A stretch of 5,262 nucleotides of DNA from Selenomonadaceae bacterium (lineage in GTDB: Bacteria; Bacillota; Negativicutes; Selenomonadales; Selenomonadaceae): contig JAFUTM010000336.1 in the NCBI GenBank assembly GCA_017484235.1, positions 1-5,262 on the forward strand. Reading direction: 5' to 3'. Below the pieces are notes generated by a model. That model did not search any database, was not told the DNA's origin, and was given only the letters and a program-made list of their open reading frames with translations. Below, piece after piece: positions 1 to 5,179 of the stretch. Position 1 is the stretch's first letter, and the number at the start of each line of letters is the position of its first letter. The translations under genes and the position numbers were made by a program.

Positions 1-27
1 AAAGAAGAGCTGCAACTCGAAATTTGA
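1..27 (+). CDS. Possible 3' end of an upstream gene (partial)
   Basis: Reading from the first base, frame 1 gives the short tail KEELQLEI followed by TGA. The charged, helix-like composition would suit the C-terminus of a protein. The two other forward frames also stay open for a few codons (to stops ending at 41 and 58), so the frame cannot be fixed from so little sequence. The flanking sequence to the left would settle it. Confidence 0.25.
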   Translation, partial: KEELQLEI

Positions 28-69
28 TTCAATGTATTTAATTCAATTTGATCTTTAATTTTTTCTAAT

Positions 70-73
70 GGAG
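70..73 (+). promoter_or_regulatory. Ribosome binding site that decides the start of the first gene
   Basis: GGAG lies 9 bases before the ATG at 83, which is ideal spacing. The two earlier in-frame ATGs at 68 and 74 overlap or abut this GGAG and have only T-rich sequence in front of them. The ATG at 83 is therefore the preferred start, giving a 181-residue rather than a 186-residue product. Confidence 0.6.
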
Positions 74-82
74 ATGATAAAC

Positions 83-628
83 ATGACGGTTAATGCTGAT
101 GATCTTAATAAAATTATTGAGACAGTCAAAAAGTTTTTCCACGATCTCATTAAACCGGATATGACGATTGAAAAGTTGGCTGAAGTTGCTTCGCCAAAAC
201 TCGATGACATTATCAAAAAGAATGCTGAAAAAGGTCTCAAATATAGTGCAGGCAAATTCAAAATTATTTACTTAGATGATGAGCATTTTGCGCTTGAATT
301 TGAGATGTATTTCAAAGACGAAGCTGGCAAATGGTATAAAGCCGCTAATAAGAGTGAGCCGCGCAACGCTGAATTGATTGAGCCAGGTTCTTGGAAGACG
401 TTAAAAGCTCTTAAAGTAGTTGAATTTCCAATTGGTGCACCAAATGATGCAGAAATGTCAGCGGCTGAAAGTTCTACAAAAGCTGATAACAAAAATACTG
501 AAGCTGCATATTTGACCGAAGCTAAAGATAAAAATAAATCTGCGGCATCAGACGATAAGGTTAATTCTAATTCAGCAGACAATAATGATATAACCTTAGA
601 AAAATTAATGAATTCCCAAAAATCTTAA
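83..628 (+). CDS. Hypothetical protein with hydrophilic low-complexity tail
   Basis: I do not recognise this 181-residue protein. There is no signal peptide or membrane segment, so it is probably cytosolic. Residues 6-50 look like two helices (around IIETVKKFFHDLI and TIEKLAEVASPKLDDII). Residues 57-117 look like beta strands: FKIIYL, FALEFEMYF, GKWYKAAN, and KVVEFPI at the end. Helix-helix-then-sheet order is compatible with an NTF2-like fold, but that is only a guess from pattern. From about residue 119 to the end the chain becomes a tail rich in Ala, Ser, Lys, Asp and Asn, probably disordered, closing with a short helix-like TLEKLMNSQKS. The start at 83 is chosen over 68 because of the well-placed GGAG at 70. 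The gap to the next gene is 96 bases with no clear terminator, so co-transcription with hit is possible. The longest minus-strand frames opposite it look like shadows. It is surely a gene; its function is unknown. Confidence 0.8.
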   Translation: MTVNADDLNKIIETVKKFFHDLIKPDMTIEKLAEVASPKLDDIIKKNAEKGLKYSAGKFKIIYLDDEHFALEFEMYFKDEAGKWYKAANKSEPRNAELIEPGSWKTLKALKVVEFPIGAPNDAEMSAAESSTKADNKNTEAAYLTEAKDKNKSAASDDKVNSNSADNNDITLEKLMNSQKS

Positions 629-710
629 TCTTCGAATATAATAAAATCTAAAATTTTTAATAATTGAAGGAAAACTTATTTTTTCGTCGAATTAAGTACT
701 GGAAATAGAG

Positions 711-716
711 AGGAGG
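711..716 (+). promoter_or_regulatory. Strong ribosome binding site supporting a TTG start
   Basis: A perfect AGGAGG sits 8 bases before the TTG at 725. No in-frame ATG lies between it and the conserved N-terminal CIFCKI of the HIT protein, so this site fixes the non-ATG start. Confidence 0.85.
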
Positions 717-724
717 CTAAAGTC

Positions 725-1072
725 TTGTCAGATTGTATATTCTGTAAAATTGCAAGTAAAGAGGCAAAATCCAATGTAGTATATGAAGATGATACGGTAA
801 TTGCATTTCGTGATCTCGATCCAAAAGCACCAGAACATATTTTAATAATACCAAAGAAACATATTGACAGTCTAAACGAATTAGATAATTCAGATAAAGA
901 ACTGGCATCACATATTTTGGTAGATGTTATTCCAAAAGTAGCTCGTGATCTCAGTATCGATAAAAGTGGTTTCCGTATAGTTGTTAATACGGGTGACGAT
1001 GGTGGACAAACTGTTAATCACTTACATTTTCATATGCTCGGCGGTCGGACTATGACTTGGCCGCCTGGTTGA
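725..1072 (+). CDS. HIT family nucleotide-binding hydrolase (HINT type)
   Basis: This 115-residue protein is a complete histidine-triad protein of the HINT branch, which binds purine nucleotides and hydrolyses phosphoramidate or adenylated substrates; its exact physiological substrate is generally unclear. The signature triad HLHFHML is at residues 99-105 (H99, H101, H103), preceded by the conserved glycine-rich GDDGGQ stretch and N98. The N-terminal CIFC (C4, C7) with H46 and H99 matches the zinc-binding set seen in many bacterial HINT proteins. The C-terminus GGRTMTWPPG is typical. Length is normal for the family. It starts with TTG, fixed by AGGAGG at 711. It sits just upstream of rpsU, a known neighbour in Firmicutes, but a hairpin at 1075 and a dedicated rpsU promoter make the two at least partly independent in transcription. 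It is expected to be soluble and cytosolic. Confidence 0.96.
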   Translation: MSDCIFCKIASKEAKSNVVYEDDTVIAFRDLDPKAPEHILIIPKKHIDSLNELDNSDKELASHILVDVIPKVARDLSIDKSGFRIVVNTGDDGGQTVNHLHFHMLGGRTMTWPPG

Positions 1073-1074
1073 TC

Positions 1075-1096
1075 AAGCCATAAGCTTTTATGGTTT
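1075..1096 (+). terminator. Weak intrinsic terminator candidate after hit
   Basis: CCATAA (1078-1083) pairs with TTATGG (1088-1093) around a GCTT loop. The stem extends outward by one G-U and two A-T pairs (1075-1077 with 1094-1096). It begins 2 bases after the hit stop codon. The stem is AT-rich and most of the following T run is used up in the stem, so it is weak and may allow read-through. A promoter for rpsU lies 85 bases further on. Confidence 0.4.
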
Positions 1097-1148
1097 TGTA
1101 TCATTAAAAATTTCTAATAAATTCATTAATATTTTAATTTTGTTTTAG

Positions 1149-1168
1149 GTGATTTTTAAGTGATTTTT
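1149..1168 (+). repeat. Phased direct repeat GTGATTTTT upstream of the rpsU promoter
   Basis: GTGATTTTT occurs at 1149-1157 and again at 1160-1168, a period of 11 bases, close to one helical turn. The copies end 12 bases before the -35 box of rpsU. In-phase T tracts at this place could act as an UP-like element or bend the DNA, as is common before strong stable-RNA and ribosomal protein promoters. A chance repeat in AT-rich DNA is also possible. Confidence 0.35.
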
Positions 1169-1180
1169 CATCTATTAGCG

Positions 1181-1209
1181 TTGACGTCTAGTCACTGCTA
1201 TGGTAGAAT
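1181..1209 (+). promoter_or_regulatory. Housekeeping sigma factor promoter of rpsU
   Basis: The -35 box TTGACG (1181-1186) and the -10 box TAGAAT (1204-1209) each match five of six consensus bases and are separated by exactly 17 bases. The expected transcription start is near 1216, giving a leader of about 30 bases up to the rpsU ATG. This is the best promoter in the window and fits a highly expressed ribosomal protein gene. Confidence 0.8.
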
Positions 1210-1225
1210 AGTTACAGCATTAAGC

Positions 1226-1235
1226 GGAGGGAGGG
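1226..1235 (+). promoter_or_regulatory. Double ribosome binding site of rpsU
   Basis: GGAGGGAGGG offers two overlapping Shine-Dalgarno matches, the nearer ending 10 bases before the ATG at 1246. Such a strong site suits high translation of rpsU and identifies 1246 as the start rather than any codon of the overlapping out-of-frame reading. Confidence 0.8.
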
Positions 1236-1245
1236 TAGAACTATT

Positions 1246-1425
1246 ATGGCTAATGAAGTTAAAGTTGGAAAAAATGAATCCATCGACAGCGCTCTCCGCC
1301 GCTTCAAGCGTACCTGCCAAAAGGCTGGCACACTCGCTGAAGTCCGTAAACGTGAACATTACGAAAAACCGAGCGTCCGCCGCAAGAAAAAATCCGAGGC
1401 GGCTCGCAAACGCAAGTTCCGTTAA
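1246..1425 (+). CDS. rpsU: 30S ribosomal protein S21
   Basis: The 59-residue product is ribosomal protein S21, a small basic component of the 30S subunit near the anti-Shine-Dalgarno end of 16S rRNA that supports initiation. The family core is plain: NESIDSALRRFKR (residues 10-22), QKAGTLAEVRKREHYEKPS (25-43), and a lysine/arginine-rich tail ending SEAARKRKFR. The length and tail match the short Firmicute form; the proteobacterial form is longer. Codon use differs from the neighbours: CGC/CGT arginine, AAG, GTC, TTC and CTC dominate, making this a GC-richer island with the bias of a highly expressed gene. It has its own promoter at 1181 and a terminator at 1455, so it forms a single-gene unit. 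A longer overlapping open frame at 1160-1432 is a shadow of it. Confidence 0.97.
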   Translation: MANEVKVGKNESIDSALRRFKRTCQKAGTLAEVRKREHYEKPSVRRKKKSEAARKRKFR

Positions 1426-1454
1426 TTTTTAGACTCCGTGATAGGATTCAAATT

Positions 1455-1489
1455 GCCGCTGTCTTTCTGTGGATTGACAGCGGCTTTTT
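1455..1489 (+). terminator. Strong intrinsic terminator of rpsU
   Basis: GCCGCTGTC (1455-1463) pairs perfectly over 9 bases with GACAGCGGC (1476-1484) around a 12-base loop, and five T follow directly (1485-1489), with further T runs after. It starts 29 bases after the rpsU stop. It should isolate the housekeeping unit from the secretion operon downstream. Confidence 0.92.
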
Positions 1490-1520
1490 GATGATTTTTA
1501 ATATATTTTTAAAATTTTAC

Positions 1521-1549
1521 TTGATTTATTCATTATGAATTAGTAAAAT
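1521..1549 (+). promoter_or_regulatory. Candidate promoter for the secretion operon
   Basis: TTGATT (1521-1526) and TAAAAT (1544-1549) are 17 bases apart, matching four and five of six consensus positions. It lies after the rpsU terminator and about 105 bases before the hlyB-like start. The region is so AT-rich that chance matches are likely; alternative -10-like sequences occur further down (GATAAT at 1591, TATACT at 1615) without well-placed -35 boxes. A promoter somewhere in 1490-1640 is nearly required because of the terminator. Confidence 0.35.
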
Positions 1550-1560
1550 AGCTTATATTG

Positions 1561-1576
1561 ATTGACTAATTGACTA
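1561..1576 (+). repeat. Tandem 8-base repeat ATTGACTA
   Basis: ATTGACTA occurs twice back to back, flanked by partial copies (ATTG before, ATTA after). It lies just downstream of the predicted start of transcription from the 1521-1549 promoter, a position where an operator could act. Each copy also contains TTGACT, a -35-like hexamer. No function can be shown from sequence alone. Confidence 0.4.
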
Positions 1577-1633
1577 ATTAAATTTTCATGGATAATAAAT
1601 ATCCGTTTTATATATATACTATTCGTTATTAAG

Positions 1634-1640
1634 AGAGGAG
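1634..1640 (+). promoter_or_regulatory. Ribosome binding site with unusual spacing before hlyB
   Basis: AGAGGAG is a good Shine-Dalgarno match, but the annotated hlyB ATG at 1654 lies 13 bases after it, which is long. The ATG at 1647 has ideal 6-base spacing but opens only a 4-codon frame (MKNA, stop 1659-1661). The ATG at 1643 is only 2 bases away and opens an 11-codon frame. The real start or a small frame error here remains open. Confidence 0.55.
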
Positions 1641-1642
1641 AA

Positions 1643-1678
1643 ATGTATGAAAAATGCCTGAAGAACAAGGTAATATGA
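1643..1678 (+). other. Possible 11-codon leader frame overlapping the hlyB start
   Basis: ATG at 1643 reads MYEKCLKNKVI and stops with TGA at 1676-1678. That TGA overlaps the ATG at 1675-1677, which is in frame with hlyB (its eighth codon), as ATGA, the arrangement typical of translational coupling. The ATG at 1643 is too close to AGAGGAG for efficient initiation, so a translated leader is doubtful. It is noted because it bears on the true hlyB start. Confidence 0.15.
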
Positions 1679-3789
1679 TAGAAAATCGTACAGGATTAAT
1701 TTCAATTGTGAAGATTTTGCAGCATTTTGGAGCCAAAGACTTGCAAGAAATTCTTGATAAAAATCCTGAGACTGATGATCAGCTTGATTGGAAACGTCTA
1801 CAAAAAATTGCAAGTAAATATAATGTAAAAGGCAATGTAATAAGACCAACGATTGATGAATTGCGAGAAATAGAATATCCTGCGATTGCTAAGATGACGG
1901 ATGGAGCATATGTAACGATTGGAAGTGCAAATGATGAAGTCGTTTTGATGCTTGATCCGCGTGAGAAGAAACCAACCGCAATGGCGGTCAAACAATTTTT
2001 GGAATCGTGGACTAATGAATTATTAGTTTTTTCTGCTGCTTTAAGTTGGACTTATTTTAAAAAGAGATATAATGTTGATTGGTTTTTATTAGTATTAAAA
2101 CGTTATAAGAAGCCACTGTCTGAAGTTTTATGCGCCAGTTTCTTCTTACAATTGATGGGCATAGGAATGCCGCTGATAACGCAGGTCATAATTGATAAAG
2201 TTATCGGTAATAACGGTATGTCAACACTGACGGTTATCGGTACAAGTATGTGCGTATTCTTCTTTATGCAGTCACTTTTAACGTTAATTAAAACCTACCT
2301 GTTGAATCATACTACTAATAAATTGGATGCGATACTTGGTACAAGATTATTTCGACATCTAATAGCGCTGCCGCTGCCTTATTATGAGAGGCGCCGTGTT
2401 GGTGATACGCTGATGCGTGTCGGTGCGCTGACTCAAATACGTGAATTTTTGACCGGCTCCGGTCTGATGACAGTTTTAGACGTATTTTTCTCGATAGTAT
2501 TTATTGCATTTATGTTTTGGTATTCTGTACCGCTGACTTTAATTGCGCTGCTTACAATACCGCTTTACTTAGTACAAAATATTTGGGCAGTTCCAATAAT
2601 CAAGCGAAAAATAGAAGCGGTATGGCGTACAGGTGCAACGAATAACGCCTTTATGGTTGAGTCTATAACGAATATTGAAACAATTAAAGCCTTAGCAGTT
2701 GAACCTCAGTTTACAAATAAATGGGAAAATCTGCTGGCGCGTTACGTTCGCACTACTTTTGAAAACATAAAATTTCGCCTTGTAATTGGTGCTTTCAGCG
2801 GTATTGTCCAAGTATCAATTTCTATGGCGATACTGTGGTATGGCGGACATATGGTTATGGACGGCTTGTTTACTCTTGGTCAGTTAATCGCATTTCAGAT
2901 GATTTCAAAACAGGCATTAGATCCGATGACAAAACTCTTAACGATGTGGCCGCAGGTACAACAAGTTGGCTTATCACTTGAGCGTATAGGCGATATTCTC
3001 AATACTGGAATGGAACCGATTGTAAAAGAGATGGGCAAACGTGGTGACGACAGAATTGACGGATCAATTGAAATGCACGATGTCTCATTCCGTTATCGTG
3101 TTGACTTGCCACTTGTGTTGAAAGGTATAAATCTCACTGTTGCGCCAGGTCAAAAGATTGGCATTGTCGGACGTTCCGGCTCTGGTAAGTCTACACTTAC
3201 AAATTTAGTTCAAAATCTCTATATTCCAGAATCGGGCGATATAATAGTTGGCGGAGTTAATACACGTGAAGCAAATCTCGGCTGGCTGAGAAGTCAAATT
3301 GGCGTTGTAATGCAGGAGAATTATCTATTTAATTCCAGTGTACGCGATAATATTGCCGTAAGCCGGCCGACCGCGACAATGGACGAAATTATCCGCGCTG
3401 CACGACTTGCCGGTGCACACGATTTTATTCTTGAATTAAAAGAAGGATACGACACTAAAGTCGGCGAACGCGGCGATTCATTATCCGGTGGTCAGCGTCA
3501 ACGTGTGGCTATTGCCCGCGCACTTTTGGCTAATCCTCCAATTTTAATTTTCGACGAGGCAACTTCAGCACTTGACTATGAATCTGAAAGAATTATACTT
3601 AATAACATGGAGGCAATCGGTGCACGTCGTACTATGTTAATTATTGCTCATAGATTGAGTGCTGTCAGAAAATGTGATAAAATCATTGTTGTAGATAAGG
3701 GTGAGATTGTTGAATCCGGTACGCACGCTCAATTGTTGGCAATGGACGGAATGTATCGTTACTTATACAATCAACAAGAAGGCAAATAA
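1654..3789 (+). CDS. Type I secretion ABC exporter, HlyB-like, with inactive C39-like domain
   Basis: This 711-residue inner-membrane exporter matches the HlyB layout and length (about 707). Residues 1-125 form a C39 peptidase-like domain without catalysis: the usual catalytic cysteine before the conserved glycine is T13 (RTGL), the histidine position after DG is A85, and only the DP motif (D101) remains. In HlyB such a domain holds unfolded substrate rather than cutting a leader. The membrane part, about 155-420, holds roughly six segments. The ATPase domain has Walker A GRSGSGKST (506-514), Q-loop Q554, x-loop GERG (604-607), signature LSGGQ (610-614), Walker B ILIFDE (630-635), D-loop SALD and H666, all intact. 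The ATPase half is very HlyB-like (GRSGSGKSTLT, LAGAHDFI, DEATSALDYESE). It pairs with the HlyD homologue 33 bases downstream. The start at 1654 is uncertain because its ribosome binding site is 13 bases away; 1675 is an alternative. Confidence 0.95.
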   Translation: MPEEQGNMIENRTGLISIVKILQHFGAKDLQEILDKNPETDDQLDWKRLQKIASKYNVKGNVIRPTIDELREIEYPAIAKMTDGAYVTIGSANDEVVLMLDPREKKPTAMAVKQFLESWTNELLVFSAALSWTYFKKRYNVDWFLLVLKRYKKPLSEVLCASFFLQLMGIGMPLITQVIIDKVIGNNGMSTLTVIGTSMCVFFFMQSLLTLIKTYLLNHTTNKLDAILGTRLFRHLIALPLPYYERRRVGDTLMRVGALTQIREFLTGSGLMTVLDVFFSIVFIAFMFWYSVPLTLIALLTIPLYLVQNIWAVPIIKRKIEAVWRTGATNNAFMVESITNIETIKALAVEPQFTNKWENLLARYVRTTFENIKFRLVIGAFSGIVQVSISMAILWYGGHMVMDGLFTLGQLIAFQMISKQALDPMTKLLTMWPQVQQVGLSLERIGDILNTGMEPIVKEMGKRGDDRIDGSIEMHDVSFRYRVDLPLVLKGINLTVAPGQKIGIVGRSGSGKSTLTNLVQNLYIPESGDIIVGGVNTREANLGWLRSQIGVVMQENYLFNSSVRDNIAVSRPTATMDEIIRAARLAGAHDFILELKEGYDTKVGERGDSLSGGQRQRVAIARALLANPPILIFDEATSALDYESERIILNNMEAIGARRTMLIIAHRLSAVRKCDKIIVVDKGEIVESGTHAQLLAMDGMYRYLYNQQEGK

Positions 3790-3808
3790 ATAATTGGTAA
3801 TTGATGTT

Positions 3809-3815
3809 GAGGTGA
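3809..3815 (+). promoter_or_regulatory. Ribosome binding site of hlyD homologue
   Basis: GAGGTGA ends 7 bases before the ATG at 3823 and supports that start. The 33-base gap after hlyB contains no hairpin terminator, so the two genes are read as one operon. Confidence 0.7.
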
Positions 3816-3822
3816 TAAATAA

Positions 3823-5175
3823 ATGAAATTTTGGAATTGGCTGGTACACGGTGAAGAACGTGAAAAAGAAACCGAGTTTTTGCCTGCCATATTGGAAGTC
3901 ACAGAAACGCCTCCTTCGCCAACAGGACGACTTGTAATGTGGTCAGTTTTAGCACTGTTAGTCGTTGGATTAGCGTGGGCATTTTTAGGTCACATTAACG
4001 AAGTGGCTGTTGCGGCTGGCAAGGTTATACCTGCTGGACAGGCAAAGACGGTACAAGTTAAAAATAAGGGGATAATCAAAGAAATCAATGTCGTAGAAGG
4101 TCAAGAAGTTGAAGAAGGCGACGTCCTCATAGTCCTTGATCCGACGACAACTTCAGCTGATTATGACAGCCTTAAAAAGCGTGCAGCTTATTACAAACTT
4201 GATATTCAAAGATTAACAGCTGAATTGACTGGGCAGTCTTTTACACCAGAACGTGATCCTGATCTGGAAGCTCACGATTTAGCTGCAGAATTAGCGCTTT
4301 ATCAAAGTCGTACAAATGATTACAGGACACAGCGTCAGTCGCGCCAGGACATCATTGATCAAAAGCGTGCCAGATTACAGGCAACGCAGGCGACTTACGA
4401 AAAATATAATGAAGGTCTCCAAATTGCCGAAGATAAAGAAGCTCGACTTCAACAATTGCTCAATGAAAATGCGGTTTCTGAATTTCAACTGCTTGAACAG
4501 CAAAAGGAAACCATTGAATATCGTAAAAATGCTCAGGCTGAGTTAGACGAATTGACCAGTATTCGAGCTGAAATCGCTGAAGCTGAACAGAATTTGGCAA
4601 ATGTCGATGCATCTTATCGCAAAGACATTATGACTTCATTGGTTGAAGCTAAAAAAGAATATTACAGCCTATTGGAATCAATCAAAAAGGCGGAAGAAGA
4701 TTCAAGACTTGCAACGATCGTTGCACCAACAAGCGGTCGAGTTTACAATCTGTCAGTTCATACAGTCGGCGGTATTGTGACTGATGCGCAGCCTCTTATG
4801 CAAATTGTACCGGCTGACGTCGGCCTGCAATTTGAAGTTTATGCTGATAATAAAGACATTGGTTTTATAAAAATTGGTCAAGAAGCTGAAGTTAAAGTCA
4901 CTACTTTTAATTTCCAAAAATTTGGTATGGTAACTGCTGAAGTTGAAGAAATCAGTGCAGATGCTGTGGACAGCCCTCAAGATGTTGAAAAACACGGCAA
5001 ATTTAAAATGCTTCTCAGACCAGTTAAGAATGACATAAACATTGAAGGTGTAGAAGTAAATTTGGCAGTTGGTATGAGTGTCAATGCTGAAATTAAAATC
5101 AAAGAAAAACGTATCGTTGACTTCTTCCTCGATCCATTTAGAAAATATACGCACGAAGCCTTGAGAGAGCGGTGA
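3823..5175 (+). CDS. HlyD-family membrane fusion protein of type I secretion
   Basis: This 450-residue protein is the periplasmic adaptor that joins the HlyB exporter to an outer membrane TolC-type channel. A short cytosolic N-terminus contains FLPAILEVTETPPSP (19-33), closely resembling the HlyD stretch FLPAHLELIETP. One membrane anchor follows (about 36-56). A first lipoyl half is at about 76-107 (VKNKGIIKEINVVEGQEVEEGD). Residues about 112-295 are a long alpha-helical coiled-coil hairpin, with the turn near NENAVSE (214-220), the region that contacts TolC in this family. The second lipoyl half begins at IVAPTSGRVYNL (299-310) with HTVGGIVT, followed by beta-barrel sequence with NKDIGFIKIGQ (343-353). 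The C-terminus ends LRER, as in HlyD. It is slightly shorter than E. coli HlyD (478), within family range. The coiled coil is Gln/Glu/Ala-rich. It ends 4 bases before the next ATG. Confidence 0.96.
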   Translation: MKFWNWLVHGEEREKETEFLPAILEVTETPPSPTGRLVMWSVLALLVVGLAWAFLGHINEVAVAAGKVIPAGQAKTVQVKNKGIIKEINVVEGQEVEEGDVLIVLDPTTTSADYDSLKKRAAYYKLDIQRLTAELTGQSFTPERDPDLEAHDLAAELALYQSRTNDYRTQRQSRQDIIDQKRARLQATQATYEKYNEGLQIAEDKEARLQQLLNENAVSEFQLLEQQKETIEYRKNAQAELDELTSIRAEIAEAEQNLANVDASYRKDIMTSLVEAKKEYYSLLESIKKAEEDSRLATIVAPTSGRVYNLSVHTVGGIVTDAQPLMQIVPADVGLQFEVYADNKDIGFIKIGQEAEVKVTTFNFQKFGMVTAEVEEISADAVDSPQDVEKHGKFKMLLRPVKNDINIEGVEVNLAVGMSVNAEIKIKEKRIVDFFLDPFRKYTHEALRER

Positions 5176-5179
5176 GACG

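Noticed and set aside
24..52. TTGATT and TTTGAT as a promoter for the first gene
   Set aside because: The spacing is 17, but both boxes match only four of six bases in AT-rich sequence; the nearby ATTTGAT and ATTCAAT direct repeats look like simple-composition effects.
268..582. 104-residue minus-strand frame inside the first gene
   Set aside because: Leu/Ser/Ala-rich shadow of the plus-strand gene, without a supporting neighbour or family signature.
637..692. Promoter for hit: a perfect TATAAT at 637, or TTGAAG (664) with TCGAAT (687)
   Set aside because: TATAAT has no -35 box at a suitable distance, and the second pair matches only four of six at each box. A promoter may exist here but cannot be picked out.
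717..911. 64-residue minus-strand frame opposite hit
   Set aside because: It is antisense to a conserved HIT gene and has no recognisable content of its own.
1160..1432. 90-residue forward open frame overlapping rpsU
   Set aside because: It is out of frame with the unmistakable S21 sequence at 1246-1425, has no ribosome binding site at its start, and begins upstream of the rpsU promoter.
4316..4546. 76-residue forward frame within hlyD
   Set aside because: It lies in another frame of the Gln/Glu-rich coiled-coil coding region, with no ribosome site and no domain.
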